A stretch of 64,000 bases of DNA, taken from the NCBI GenBank assembly GCA_030062745.1, contig CP099841.1, forward strand, positions 4,720,423-4,784,422. Reading direction: 5' to 3'. A program made the translations under genes and the position numbers. The notes under the pieces are model-generated. The model saw only the letters and a program-made list of their open reading frames with translations, had not been told where the DNA came from and ran no database searches. How positions within the stretch are numbered: position 1 is the stretch's first letter; every line of letters begins with the position of its first letter. Origin of the DNA: Capitulum mitella. Its lineage: Eukaryota > Arthropoda > Thecostraca > Pollicipedomorpha > Pollicipedidae. Positions 38,784 to 50,970 of the stretch are shown here, in pieces.

Positions 38784-39035
38784 CTAGAACTGGAAGCCCC
38801 CGCCGGCGGCCGCGTCCGCGTCCACGCTCAGCTGGAAGCCGGCGGCGTCGGCGGTCGGCGGCGCCACCTGCGCGTCCTCGTCCTCCTCGTCGTTGAAGTA
38901 CTTGGTGATGATGTTCACCGCCTTGTTGTAGATGGTCTCGTTCTCGTGCGACTGCAGCGCCTCGATGCGGTCCAGGCCGCCGCACTCCTCCACCTGCAGC
39001 GCCACGGGACCCTCCTGGCCCATCCGCTCGGCGAA
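38784..39035 (-). CDS. KPNA2-like: Importin-alpha coding exon 6 (last ARM and C-terminus)
   Basis: It begins FAERMGQEG, continues through [18 protein letters not shown] (the region bound by the export factor CAS) and [10 protein letters not shown], and closes with an acidic run. The stop is TAG at 38786-38784. Confidence 0.95.
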   Translation of the reverse strand, partial: FAERMGQEGPVALQVEECGGLDRIEALQSHENETIYNKAVNIITKYFNDEEDEDAQVAPPTADAAGFQLSVDADAAAGGGFQF

Positions 39036-42000
39036 CTGTCGGTGGAGAACGCACGGCCGGAGCATTAGTGACAGCGACATCTGCAGCGTCCGGCATTTGT
39101 CGAAATTACGACGTACTCCATCGACAATTTTCACGACACGGTGCCCCGTCAACACCTCCACTGATGCGGACCAGACCAATCTTTTCACCAAACTCATCAC
39201 CCTACAGAACAATGCCTTGCAGGACTGAAATTCCTCGCGCGCGGGGCGCACAACACCCAGACGCGACGCCTGTGTGCCAGCCACGTACGCGCAGAATGTT
39301 GCTGAGCGCGTCCAGGATGACGGTGACCAGTTTGGCGTCCTCGGCGGCCAGCAGGTCGCAGAGCGGCTTGATGACGCCCAGTCGGCAGAACTCGGCCACC
39401 TGCTCCTGAGAGCCGCCCGACGTCAGGTTCAGGATCACCCAGACGGCCTCGCGCTGGGACCGGTAGTCACCCTGCCGGAGCGCGTGCCAGCCGTCAACAT
39501 GGCGCCCGGCAGACGGCGTGACGTCAGGGTGCAGGCTATAGCCAGAACAGTCGTCACGGAACCGCAACACATACAAAGCTCGCCATGGCGGTCAGTCATG
39601 GACCTGAAACATCAATGGAACACCGACTAGTGTTCAAACGTACAGCCAGAGCCACAAAACTCATACAAACACAGGTAACGTGAGAAACGAAACATCGTCC
39701 CCTTTCCACACAAACCAACTCGGACATCGAGTTCACAAGCACATCGACCACGCCCCTTCTCGCTCCCCGCCAAAAACGACGGATCGTCCCGGTCCACGGC
39801 GCGACCAGCCCTCGCGCTGTCCGCCCGTCCCGACACCGGCTCCCCGGCGGCGGCGGAGGCGGAGGCGGAGGCGGTGGCCGCACCTTCTGCAGCACGTCCA
39901 GCACCAGGCCGAGCAGGCCGGCGTCGATGACGGCCTGGATCTGGTCCAGGTTGCCGGCCGTCACGTTGCTGATGGTCCAGGTGGCCTCCTTCACCACGTT
40001 CGGCTTGCTGTGCGTCAGCAAGCGAGGGAAGTAGCTCATGGCGCCGGCCTTCACCACCGTGTCCGTCTGGGCGTCGCTGCCCGTGACGATGTTGCCCAGC
40101 GTGCGCAGCGCCGGCGAGATGATCGACGCCTTCTGCAGGACGCGGCCGAGACCCACGGTGAGGCCCGGGCACCGGCCATGAGCGCATACGTCAGTCGGCA
40201 AGCTAAGCGAAAGGCAACAGTAAATAAAACGCACGGAACTGGTCCAGAAGTTGATTTGAACATGTTGATTTCTGGTTCCATGCCTCGCTTGCTGACTACA
40301 GCAAGCCACGCATGGAACCAGAAATCAACATGTCATGACGTTCAAACTTCTAGACCAGCTTTATGGCCAATATTAGCCGAAATTTCCGTTCGGTTTCTTC
40401 TATTGAGAAAACAATCTACTGATACCAGAAATTCGTCAGGAATTCATTTCTGACAACAAAAACGGCAAGAAACCGATTTTTTAAGGACATAAATACAGCA
40501 TCACATGGTGGAGGTCGCATATTTGAAGCGATTTTGGTGCTGCACCTACCCTACAAAAAAAGCAACATGTTCTTTAGGGGCCCAAGATGGACAGCAAAAC
40601 AGACACTCATGCCTAGATATGTACACACAGAATCTTGCTTTTTTGCCCATGCGAGTGCCCGCAAAACTGTGATACTTTTTTGCACAAGCCTTGCCTTTTT
40701 ACAATCTCCAGTCGTTAGCCAAAGAGTTACACCTGCAGAGCTTACACAGATACTGGTGGTTACAAAGATGTGACTCTTGGATATTTTTCATCCGTAAGCA
40801 CCACTTTACTGATATACAACACAGTAGTCAAGTATCTATAAGTCAGGGTATCTATGTCAACTGGTTTGCGGAAATTCTTTGTGGAAATGACCATTCGCAA
40901 CTTATTTCTGGCCTAAAAGTACAAAGAACGGTCAATAAAATGAGTCATGCGTGAGCGTTTTCGGGCTACTTGTAAAGTGCTATGGCTACTGACATTTGTG
41001 GCGTTTTTATCTACGAAGTAATGTTGGGCATTATTGCAGTTTTTAGGTTCAAAATGGCATATTTCATGTGGACATTACCCATTTTTTTCAGTCGTATACG
41101 ATAGACCAATGTAACCCGCTACATTTTGACCCAACGTCTGCCAAACTGGTCAAAAACTAACTTGCACAGATTTTTAACCCTCGTCCGTAAGGGGGAGGGG
41201 GGGAGTTGATGCAATCCTCCGAGGCCTCCCGAGGATAACTTCTGCAAGGTTTGTTTGGTCCACCTGAAACTTGGTGTTAATTCTGGAGACATTTTTTCCA
41301 TATCTTACGGTGTAGCAAAATTTCTTCTACGTTGCCCGCGTAACAAGCTATGATGTCATAACGGGAACCATGTAAGCCGTTTTCGCGCGCCAACGCGGCC
41401 CGTTTACAACGGTCTCAGTTTCGTCTCACTCCGAGACGGTAGTCACGAATGCAATAAAATATTTATCAATCGACTCCAAACTGCATGTTCTACAAGACAA
41501 TTCACAGATTTAATAGGCTTATGCTCACTGCCGGGATTATCGAGGGTATAAACTGAGGTCATGAGCAACGGCGGGAAGCACGTCACCTTTTATCTTTGGG
41601 AGTGCGACAGGAGACATGTATCGCAAAACAACCTACATATCCGGATTGCCTGAGGTGTAAGGAATCGAGTGATATCAATTTGGCGCAATTTATCTTTTAT
41701 TCCATCCAAAGAGGGCGCAATGCGGCGAACGCCTGACTTGCTCCGACAGGCAAGGCAGCGTCGGCCACGGAGTGATGAGTCTACATACCACGGCATGCCT
41801 AAAACGAGATTTTGTGCTGGATATCAACTAAAAAAAAAAACGCTTTTAAGGCATCTGAAGTTACGGCTTCAGCCAATCCCAGGTCACTCTAGGTCACTGG
41901 CTCTACATCATCTTGGATGACCTAAGATGTCTTTAAGATTATTCGATTACACCAAAATACGCGTTAGAGGCTGCAGCCAGCGACGCTCTCACACCGAAAA

Positions 42001-45000
42001 CCGATTTTTCGTCAGCGACTAGTCACGGCCCAATAACGCAACCACTTCCCCTTCCGCGAGCACAGCCCCAGCCATCAGACAACAAAACGTCACACCGGAG
42101 CCCGGCCGGCGGCCTCACCTCGGAGCCGAGCAGCTCGACCAGGCGCGGCACGACGCCGGCCTCGATGACGCGCTCGATCTTGTCGTTGCTGCCGTCGGTG
42201 AGGTAGGAGAGCGCCCAGCACGCGTCCGTCACCACCTCCGTGTCGCTGTGGTGGATCAGGTGCGCCAGCGCCGGCAGGCACTGCTGCACCGTCTCGAACG
42301 GCGGCGGCGGGTTCTTGTTGCGGCACAGGTTGCTGATGGTCCACGTGACGTTGCGCAGGAACAGCGCGTTCGTGTCGGGCCGCACGAGCGCCAGCAGCGG
42401 CGGCACGATGCCGCAGCCGATCGTGTAGTCGCGCAGCTCGGGCCCGTCGCCGGCGATGTTGCCCAGCGCCCAGACCGCCTGCTCGGCCACGTGCTGGTGC
42501 TCCGAGGTCAGCAGCTGGGTCAGGTGCGGCACGGCGCCCTGGTTCGCCACGAACTGTCGGCGCGGGGGCGGCGGTTAGCGCCGGAGATCGGACAGGTGGT
42601 GGTGCTGCCCCCGCTCTACAGTTAGCACACCAAAAACAAACACTTAATCAGCCACCACTTAGCTGGTGCTGTCAGGTATCCCCTGAACAGGAGCAACGAG
42701 TCGTAGCTTATTCGAATGGTTCAACGGCCTTGGTCCTTGTGACATAATAGTCATCACAGCTGGTTCACGGACCAATCGTCTGCAAAGGTCATTTGCAACA
42801 CCATACAAAATGCCAACGTTAATAAAAAAAGACTGCATATCGGCCTTACGAACAACTGTCAATGTCCACACCTGACGAAAAAGTCCGACTCTTCAACCAA
42901 GCGCGACAATCTTCCTCATCTGCACCGACCAGGTGGCCGCCGCCGTCGCGCGCCGGTCGGCCGCTCACCTTGGTCTGCTCGGACGTGCCGGACGCGATGT
43001 TGGTGAGCGCCCAGGCCGCCTCGAACTGCAGCTGCGGGTCGTCCGCGTGCGTCAGGAAGCCGACGCAGTGCGGCACGATGCCCGCCTGGATCATGGTGTC
43101 GATGGGCGGGTTGCGCTCGCGGCTAAGGATCTTGCGCGCCGCCTGCACGGCCGTCAGCTGCGCCGCCTTGTCCGTGCCCATGATGCCTGGCGGGCGGCAC
43201 GTGTGGCTCAGCGGAGCGTACGAGACGGAATCCCCACCCCGGCTCACCGGCCGAACCGCGCAATCGCTCCGGACTGCTCGACCCGCTCAGAGCGACGAAA
43301 CGATGGCAATAATAACGCCCGGCCTTTACCGAAAGTTCAAACGCTGGCCAATATTACATGAGGTAGAAATGTGTCCCAACACGCAAAAATGTCGCTTAAC
43401 CAGAGAAATTACACATCACGCAGATAAAAAAGATGAAGAATACGGTGATATTAGTCATAATACATCCATACCACGGACTGTACGCAAACAAATGATCAAT
43501 GATTCCGAAAAGCAATCCTTCCAGTCACGAAAAAAGAAAAAGTAATCAAAGGCCGTAAAAGGACCAAGGAAGCCAAAAGCAACTTGCAATGTGAGCTGTA
43601 CTCATAAGTTATGATTTTAGTGACATTTGCCTGAAAACCGTCCCAAAAAGACAAACTTGGTACAAGAACTGCACAAACGTCAATGGGCACAGGTCACGCT
43701 GTTAAGCACCACGTACACACTTCTCACCGAGGACGATATCTGGCAGCATCAGGTCCTCATCACCCAGGCAACCTTCATGACACGTATCACAGTCAGCCAC
43801 AATGAACACCGAGAAAATGACCGATGAAAGAACACTGACACGTTTTTAAGAAATGCTGTTTTTTTACGTTTTTAAGAACTGAAGAAAATGGAAACATTAA
43901 GTACACAAATACCTCTTAAAAAAAAAAACAAACAAAGTCCATTCAGTGTTTTAATTTTTTTTTTTTTTTTTTTTTAATTTTTAAAATTTCTATAAAAAAA
44001 AACTTTGGGAGTGGAAAATAACGAGCCTGAAACATAGCTTACAAGAAAACTGTTTTGTTAAGAGGCAAACAGCTAACCTCCGCCACATTTAAACGTATCT
44101 GCCCAAACTCGTGTGGCCATACAATCAGGGCATATCAATTAATTGTTGAAAATATAATCTTGTAAATCATGGAAATAAAAAAAGTTTAACCATGTTAGGT
44201 ATTTTACCATTATAGTTCAGGGTACCTACAGGCATACCTCAACTGTACCTACAAGTATAGCATTCACAACTGAATGTGAAGTTCACAAAAGCAAGTGAAC
44301 ATGCCAAAGCACATGTTCACTTTTACCACTACACAGCTGAACCATTCCATCCATAAATATTACCCACTGTATAATATCAGTACGAAACCATGGCTAATGT
44401 GCTTGTTAAAGATGCACAAATATATGGGTAAAATATCATGACCAGCCACAGCCCCAGCAAACCTACCTGTCCTTTGTTTACCCACAAGTGTATAGTGACC
44501 GAACGTACTTAAAAGATCTGGGGTCAGAACCAAAGTCTCAGTTTCCAAGGTCTTGTGAAATATCTCCTCCCATAAAGCCTAACAGCACTAAGAATAATAT
44601 CTAATGGCACATAACAACTCCAATTGCCATGAGGCTGCCACTTATACCACACGCTTGAGCACACGCACCATCGTCTGCTTTCCAAGTTCATAAAAGGACA
44701 TCTGTAGCCTTTGCATCATAACTGGATGTACAGGAAGATGCTTCTAATTTCCTCTGCTCCCAAACTGGCTACGTAGATAACAAATTTGCTTTTAATTTGA
44801 TAATTCATATAATATCTCAGTTTTGGCTAAAGTCGGCGCCCCATTACATAAGATAAATTTATTTTTAGCTATCATGCTTGTTTTTACCATATTTTCAATC
44901 AAAGTAGGCTAAATCCGCCTTCTTTGTTATTTGGGTTTGCTGGGTGTTTCAGGGATCAGAACAATATTTTGCAGCATGCAGGGGGAGACAAGACGACAAA

Positions 45001-45986
45001 ATCGATACACAAATATCCTTGAGCTTTTTTCTGTTGCTGGTGGCAGTTCAGCATTATTTTGTTCGTTTATAGACACAATGTTCCTAAACGAGACCATGCC
45101 AGAACCGACACGCATCTGAAATACGGATATTATGCAGACTGCAAATGAGAAAATGCAATCCAGCAGCTGAAACTAACGTAACTTATTCCGGTCCATTATA
45201 ACATTAAATTAGCGTGTTAAACTTTGGAATCAAACGACTCATAAACCCGTTTTCGTTCACTTAGTGGAATTTTCCACTTCCTATGGCACCCCAGTTTTGC
45301 AAATTTGGCAGGCATAACTTTCCACTAAATCTATTTCCAAGAAAGGGCACCTCCAGTTTTGATAAAATTCCACGAAGTCTTTTCCCCTGACGGGCCGCGA
45401 ATGCAGGCAGGTTCTCACAACTCGATGTTTCCAGTACACTGCCGTTACTTCGACTGCATTACAACATAAGCATTGGTAAAATAACGTGTTTATTCCAAGA
45501 CTGTCAATTAAACGTCCTTCTTTTCAGACGAATTCAGCATTTGGGAGTCGAAAATTAACGCAGAAAGGTCGAATGAGTAAAAAATTATTGTTGTTTGCGT
45601 GTCACTCGCCACCAGAATTAAAATTTTCCGGAGTATGTGCCCCGTCCAACTAAAATCAGCATTACAGCCAACTACGAGAGCTCAGCCTCGTCCCGCTAGC
45701 GCACCGGCTGGCCGGCCGCCGCCGCGCTCTCACCTGCCACGATCTCGTCAATGCTCAGCGACGGCGGCTTGGCGGCGTTGGCCTTGGACGAGTCCTGCAG
45801 CGGACTGGTGGCGGCGTCCTCCTCGCCCAGGCAGATGTTGCGCCGCTTCAGGATCTGGTCGTCCTTCTTGGCCTTCCGCAGCTCGACGCTGGTCTCCTGG
45901 CGGCGGCGGCGCAGCTCCTCCGAGTCCTTGCCGCGGTTCTTGAACGTGCGCATGCGCGAGTTGTAGCCCCTTTCTTCGGTGGACAT
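38784..45986 (-). CDS. KPNA2-like: Importin subunit alpha (karyopherin alpha, KPNA2-type), complete, six coding exons
   Basis: Importin-alpha is the adaptor that binds classical nuclear localisation signals and pairs with importin-beta for import through the nuclear pore. The CDS is the join of minus-strand exons 45986-45734, 43186-42969, 42553-42119, 40132-39884, 39471-39289 and 39035-38784. The lengths (253, 218, 435, 249, 183, 252) sum to 1590 bases, so the protein has 529 residues, the usual family length. All introns have GT and AG ends and every phase joins. In order: the basic IBB domain (about residues 8-55), then ARM repeats with the Trp/Asn pairs that grip the NLS ([55 protein letters not shown]), then the CAS-binding last ARM ([13 protein letters not shown]) and an acidic tail (NDEEDED). 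The tail ends in GGGFQF. Family membership is certain. The KPNA2 (alpha-1) subtype is inferred from the ISSPALR-type and SGTSEQTK segments and is less certain. Confidence 0.96.
39289..39471 (-). CDS. KPNA2-like: Importin-alpha coding exon 5 (ARM 8-9)
   Basis: It begins [20 protein letters not shown] after a ccggcag acceptor and ends [11 protein letters not shown] with a GTACGT donor. Both ends are phase 0, and the segment matches the family block after the minor NLS site. Confidence 0.95.
39845..39878. repeat. GGCGGA hexamer run next to the exon 4 donor
   Basis: GGCGGC/GGAGGC units abut the weak GTGCGG donor of importin-alpha exon 4. On the transcript strand the run is pyrimidine- and C-rich. 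Confidence 0.75.
39884..40132 (-). CDS. KPNA2-like: Importin-alpha coding exon 4 (ARM 6-8)
   Basis: It begins [18 protein letters not shown] after a gtcctgcag acceptor, includes [11 protein letters not shown] (part of the minor NLS site), and ends LDVLQK. The donor GTGCGG is weak and is followed at once in the intron by a CCGCCT-type hexamer run (39845-39878). Confidence 0.95.
40239..40358. repeat. Long intronic hairpin with a 72-nt near-perfect core
   Basis: The core 40261-40332 has 23-bp perfectly paired arms (CATGTTGATTTCTGGTTCC and complement). A 3x3 internal loop, a 7-bp stem (GCTTGCT/AGCAAGC) and a 6-nt loop follow. Outside the core, less perfect pairing extends the arms to CTGGTC at 40239 and GACCAG at 40358. 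It lies in the intron between importin-alpha exons 3 and 4, just upstream of exon 4. It could be a microRNA-like hairpin or a tiny foldback element. Confidence 0.85.
42119..42553 (-). CDS. KPNA2-like: Importin-alpha coding exon 3 (ARM 3-6)
   Basis: It begins [15 protein letters not shown] after a ccgacag acceptor. It holds [29 protein letters not shown] and [11 protein letters not shown], and ends LVELLGSE with a GTGAGG donor at phase 0. At 435 bp it is the largest exon. Third positions are almost all G or C, unlike the flanking introns. Confidence 0.96.
42969..43186 (-). CDS. KPNA2-like: Importin-alpha coding exon 2 (ARM 1-2)
   Basis: The phase-1 acceptor (gcccgccag) joins exon 1 to give [13 protein letters not shown]. 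The exon holds the family block [15 protein letters not shown] and [17 protein letters not shown], part of the major NLS-binding site. It ends on a codon boundary with a GTGAGC donor. Confidence 0.95.
43187..45733 (-). other. Importin-alpha intron between coding exons 1 and 2
   Basis: AT-rich, with a long T run at 43957-43975 and moderately few CpGs between 43.9 and 45.1 kb. I see no further exon, because the flanking phases already join exactly. Confidence 0.8.
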
Positions 45987-46003
45987 GGCGGCTGGGAGGA
46001 TGC
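45734..46003 (-). CDS. KPNA2-like: Importin-alpha coding exon 1 (IBB domain)
   Basis: The acceptor is ttcgcag at 46009-46004, and the exon opens with 17 bases of 5'UTR. The start codon is at 45986-45984 in a strong Kozak context (GCCGCCATG). It encodes [19 protein letters not shown] and continues through the RRRR and KRR basic clusters that bind importin-beta, or fold back on the NLS groove when cargo is absent. It ends at SIDEIVAG with a GTGAGA donor, phase 1. Confidence 0.95.
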
Positions 46004-49000
46004 CTGCGAAACGACGGCAAGAGGTCTCAGGCCCGTGCTCGGTTGTCCACGAGAAGGTGCGCAGTGTATTTTTTTCTGCTGACACTTGGATAAGATCCTT
46101 TAACATCTGACTGGCACTGCTGGTTATACCATGACAAAAAATGCAGTGGCCTTCTATGTTTAACCTCAATCAGATAAAGAACTACAAACTGGGCTGACAT
46201 CCATTATGCTATCCCAAACCAGCCCTGAAGTTTGCCACCTGCCACAAAATCTATGAGGAATGAAGCCTAAGGACACATAAGCCTAATGACCTTCTGATAT
46301 TCTGAACTCTTGAATATTCTGGGGTTAAGTGAGGCAATCAGAAAATGACCATGACTGTAGCAACTTAGTTTGGGGAACAATATCCGAATATTTCCTAATC
46401 CACATCCTGTGCATGCAATAATTCATGTTTAAAGGCTCAAAGCTGAAGAATATTTTAGTATAATATTAGTCCTTTAGGAGAGGCCACAAATGCTTATTTT
46501 TTAAGTCTCAGAAGCCATACTTGCATCTAACATTTCATATCATAAATATATTCAACCAAATTCAAATCTTACCTTCCCAAACAAGCACCCAATAACAAGT
46601 GTTTTATTGCTTTAAAAACTACTGGCTATTCATAGCCATCATGGCATCAACATCTTACAATCTAGTGCAAATGAAACACACAAAGAAATATTTTCCCTTT
46701 TTAATGGGATGAATTCCAGAGTTCTTGGTACACATGGTCCAATAATTCAAAACAAGGAAGAGGCAGTTATGAATGCCATTGAAGGTTAATATGTTCCACA
46801 ATGTGTAACAGATGTTTTGAAATGAGATAGCAACAATGTAGCATGTAGCCTCAGTGACTAATATATAACATCAACATCTACAAAACATCACAGAATTCCA
46901 CCAAAATCTCAGCTGACTAACTGCCTTATTTCAGTACAAAACATATGGGGATCAATGTCCTTGTATGCCATAGCTTTTAAAGACATGATGGTGTCTTCTG
47001 GGTTCTGGGATGATACATAATCCAAAGAACCCAAATCTATACATTTCACTGGAATCATCTGCTGCAGCACATAAGTTGTTTCAAAGGTATGAAACAGTCA
47101 CTGTCAGCATTGTCTACAGCCCCTATGTGACATGTCTGGATTGAGATTAGGCTAACCCAAACCATCATTATTGGTGGTTTGGGTTGAAGGCCACTGCAAT
47201 TTGTGAAAATGCTCCCACTCCTGGGCAAAGATGTCAAGAATATCCATCAAATGCAAGTTAATGGCTTGTGATTGTGCCATAATGCAATCAGCCAGTCACT
47301 TTGTGAGGGAGCAAATGGTGGTCCATGGAAAAGCTATTGAGTGACACAAATGGCTGGTTTCTGGCTAGCTGCCACTTAATCAGCTAGTTGCAGTGACCAG
47401 CTGGCCAACCTGACTAGACGGCTGCGGGGAGGGGCTGTTGAAAATGCATGCACAAAAATGAATGTTGCAATGCATGCATATAAGCCGTTTATCCTAGTAA
47501 GGTGTCATGATTTTTCATGGCTGGGTTGCGAGGTGCCATCCAAGCAACCCTCTGGATAACTGAACTATCTGGCAAGATGTAGGGCAATTTTCCAAGGTCT
47601 GGCAGACCTTAGAAAATTTAGTGAGATTTTGTGGCATTTGCTTTGTTCTTGGGATCTGGGGACAAACCTGATTCTTGGTTCAATTAAATAAACTTGACTG
47701 AATTAAACTTACACAGATCAGGATACATTTTCAACTCCACACCCAAAGTGAAACCAATTCTGGGACCCTGCATTAATCATTACCCATCTGATCACAACAT
47801 TGGCTAGCCGCCTAACCTCTGGTGCTGGGCCTACTAGCTGCCAACCCAAGAACTGGCTGGGCAAAACCAGTTTTGAGGATACTTTTCAACCATGAACATT
47901 TTTTTTATGTTCCTGGAAGACAAGCAAGATCTCTGGCCACAAGAGATAAAAACCTGTGTTGCTCCATTTTTTTACTTTCCATAAATTAAAAAAAGTGAAA
48001 GTGGCATAGCGCAGTTATGTGGCCACTGCATACACTTCAGTTTCTGGTATACATTTTTTACACAACACAAATCTGCTGTTAACATATTAACCCATACAGA
48101 GTGTCAATCTAAAATTTAGTAAACCTAACACCTACCAAGTAACTACTAGGTACAAAATCCACCAATGCTCTTGACAGGGAAGGTGAACAAGAACAGGAAT
48201 TAGTCCTTCAAGCTGTCATGGGGATGTAGCATGAGGCCAGTCAATACAGCTCCAAAAAATCAGCCAAAACCCAAACTTCAAAGTAGTCCCATTTTCAAAC
48301 AGAGTGATCAACCAGCAGAATATTTCACCAGAGTAAGTTGTGTAGACCAAAACTACTAATGACTTGGTTCTGCTGTGGCACAATCCCTGATCTGTGACAA
48401 AGCCCATCAGGTCCATTGTAAGGCCATCTTGAAGATATGAGCAATACAACAGATTTGTCTTAATCCTCCTCATTAACCTTGACCTAAACCTGAACTGGAC
48501 TTCAAGTGGTGCAACACAACACACAAAAAGGTTGAAGCTACATAGTCTGCACCCAAGCAACCTAATATGGGCTGCAATGCACAATAAGATTGCACCCATG
48601 TATTATGCATACTGCAATGGAAACATTAGGGCCTTTCCACAATGTGAAGCAGGATTGGACATTTAGTTTTTATTCTTGGTGCCAGAGTACAACTTTTGTT
48701 TTGTGTTTTGGAGCACAAAATTTTTGCACAGAGTAATACTGGTTTGAGGTGGCATTCTTGGTGTAATTCAGTTATGGCATCATGTCCATTTCTTACTGAA
48801 CAAAAGCAGGCATGATAAAACTGGGCAGTGACAGTCATTTCCTTGCAGACCTAGACAGATGCCAACATGGCCATAATGAGACTTTTTGAAGGAGGCACAA
48901 AATCAAACTTTTGGGGTTTGATTTTTGAGGAGATGGGGATGCTTTTTGGAGCACATTTCTTTTGGTGTTCTTCAATGCAAAAGAACATTTTCCAACAATG

Positions 49001-49909
49001 TACTCTATGTTGCAAAGTATCTCTCATTTTGTGTTATTTCACACCATACTTCACATCATAGAGTTAGAAAGATGGTTATAATGTGGCTTTCTGATGGATG
49101 CACAAAACCAAACTTTTGGAGTTTGATTTTGGAGGAGATGGAGATGCTTTCTGGAGCACAATTTTGTACATTCTTCAATGCAAAAAAACATTTTCCAACA
49201 GTGTACTTTATGCTGTGAAGCACTTCACATTAAGAAGCACAGCAAACTTAGTCTTTTAGCCAAAAGAAGCTAACTAAGGCTAGGGCAGAGAAACAAAAAA
49301 AAACCAAGGAACAAACTTCACAAACTTCATGCATGAAAGTGGACTTTTCCCAAGTGAACAGAATGCTCCACTTTTAACCTGCAGTTTGAGACAGACAAAT
49401 CATATGGTGAAGTTTAAAAAACCTGATTCGTAATATCCACTGACACCAAATTTCACACTTAACCAAGCAATCTACCCCAGGCTTACCATATCACATTCAG
49501 CATCCTAGATGCAGCTGTGTTCAACATCACAAGCAAGCACAGAGGCTAATGAATGCAAGTGTTCACTGGCCTGTGCACTTGTCTTGGGTCTTATCAGTAA
49601 CTAGCTGTGAAATTAATTTTTGACAATCTCCCATAAAAATGCTACCATCTCACTACATTTAAGATACCACAAAACTATACTGTGCAGATGAAACGATATA
49701 AAAAGGCAGGGCAGACGTAAGGGACATGGAAATCTTCTTACATCAAAATTATGTCATAAGACACGACGTATTAACCGATACAATCACGTGCAGCGCCACT
49801 TTTGTCGACAATTCTTTACCGCATCTTTCACACAAAAAACGGCACTGAGTAGCAGCCTCCGCCATCTCTGAACCTTAACTTAGGATAAAGGAGTGTATGT
49901 AATACTCAC
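46004..49909 (-). other. CpG-depleted first intron of importin-alpha
   Basis: No coding signal is seen. The stretch 46441-47400 has no CG dinucleotide by eye, and 48541-49380 almost none, while TG and CA are common. Exons and DNA beyond 49.7 kb are CpG-replete. It contains the 205-bp tandem duplication at 48868-49225. Confidence 0.7.
48868..49225. repeat. Tandem duplication, unit about 205 bp
   Basis: Two diverged direct copies. CAAACTTTTGG recurs at 48904 and 49109, followed in both by a matching GTTTGATTTT, GAGGAGATGG and ACATTTTCCAACA order. It lies inside the CpG-poor intron. Confidence 0.8.
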
Positions 49910-49995
49910 CAACAGTGCGTCAAGATAACAAAGAACAAAAACTCGAACCACGGGCTACAGAGCCGCACCAACGCCGCGCCAGAAATGATACCTGA
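49910..49995 (-). other. Probable 5'UTR exon of importin-alpha
   Basis: Coding exon 1 opens with a splice acceptor at 46004, so at least one upstream non-coding exon is required. The best candidate donor is GTGAGT at 49909-49904, preceded on the minus strand by gcactgttg. CpG dinucleotides, nearly absent through 46.4-49.4 kb, return just here, as expected around an unmethylated start site. The upstream limit is a guess. No TATA box is seen on this strand. Confidence 0.4.
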
Positions 49996-50942
49996 AATTA
50001 AAACTACCAGATCTGAGGAATGACCAATGCCAACAGCTGATGGTGTACCCGAAGTTTGAATACGCCAATCAAAACTGTTCATACAGAAACCTGATAGAGG
50101 TGTATGCGAAAAGTCAAAACTGACTTGTCTTCTTCATGCAAAAATAGGCCTATCAAAAAATGTTCCGATTTCAATTTTTAAATTACCATTTTTTCAAGAT
50201 TCTTTGCTTAGTCTCGAAACATTTTCATTGATTCTGATGACTCATTCCTTCATTCATTCCTACAAATCTGATTCACAGAAGATCAGAAACCAAGAGGATC
50301 GTACTCCCCAAAAATTAATTTCCGCTCTTGGATGATTTGAAATTCGATGTTATGGGGCGTCATGAAGATCCAGGTTTTTCCGCAATGCATTCCATAGAGT
50401 CGTCTCTAGCCGGACAATATCGGGTCAGTGGCGGATGCAGTCAGTGGCAGGGGAGCGGGAACTCAACATTGGGGGGGGGGAGGAGGCAGCGGCATTTTCA
50501 GTCAATCTTTTGCAGCTAATGCCCATTGAGCCAATTTTTTTGGGGGGTAGAGGCCTCCTCTGGCCCCCGTTTCCCGCGCCCTAGGTCGGCGGCGCAACAT
50601 AGGGTTGACTCAGGGAACCAAGCAGGGGCCAGGATTTTCTTGGGGGGAGCTCAGTGTGAACTGAAATCATACGGAAATCGCCCGTTGGGAAGTCAATGTA
50701 CAATGGTTTTCACAAAAAAATACTGGCCTAAGGGGGGCAGCCCCCAGCACCCCATTGGCTGCGCCTGTGCTCCGGATCACATAAGTCCAGTAGCCGGCTG
50801 TCAGACTGAGGGATCGTGCGGAGCATGGGTCGAATTTCCATTTACCCTTTTGGGATATTTTACCACCCACAGAGGTCATAACTGGACATTCCATGCAATT
50901 TGCGGATGTGTCTGCAAATATCTCAAACCAGGGGTGTCGATT
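49996..50942. other. Spacer with MITE-like pieces, no gene
   Basis: AT-rich to 50400. Then come fragments with hAT/MITE style words: CAGTGGCGGATGCAG at 50426, CAGGGGCCAGGATTTTCTTG at 50623 and GGCTGCGCCTG ending at 50767, with G runs between. No target duplication could be found, so borders are not defined. Confidence 0.45.
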
Positions 50943-50944
50943 TA

Positions 50945-50970
50945 GGGGAGAGTAGGGTAAAGCGCACGCC
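50945..50970 (+). repeat. Left terminal inverted repeat of the pogo-type element
   Basis: Preceded by TA. About three quarters of positions match the reverse complement of 54418-54443 by eye. Confidence 0.8.

Noticed and set aside
49694..49710. TATAAAAAGG-like box on the plus strand
   Set aside because: It points away from importin-alpha and no plus-strand gene follows.
50426..50769. hAT-like MITE from CAGTGGCGG to GCGCCTGTG
   Set aside because: The terminal repeats match poorly and the 8-bp flanks differ, so borders cannot be defended.
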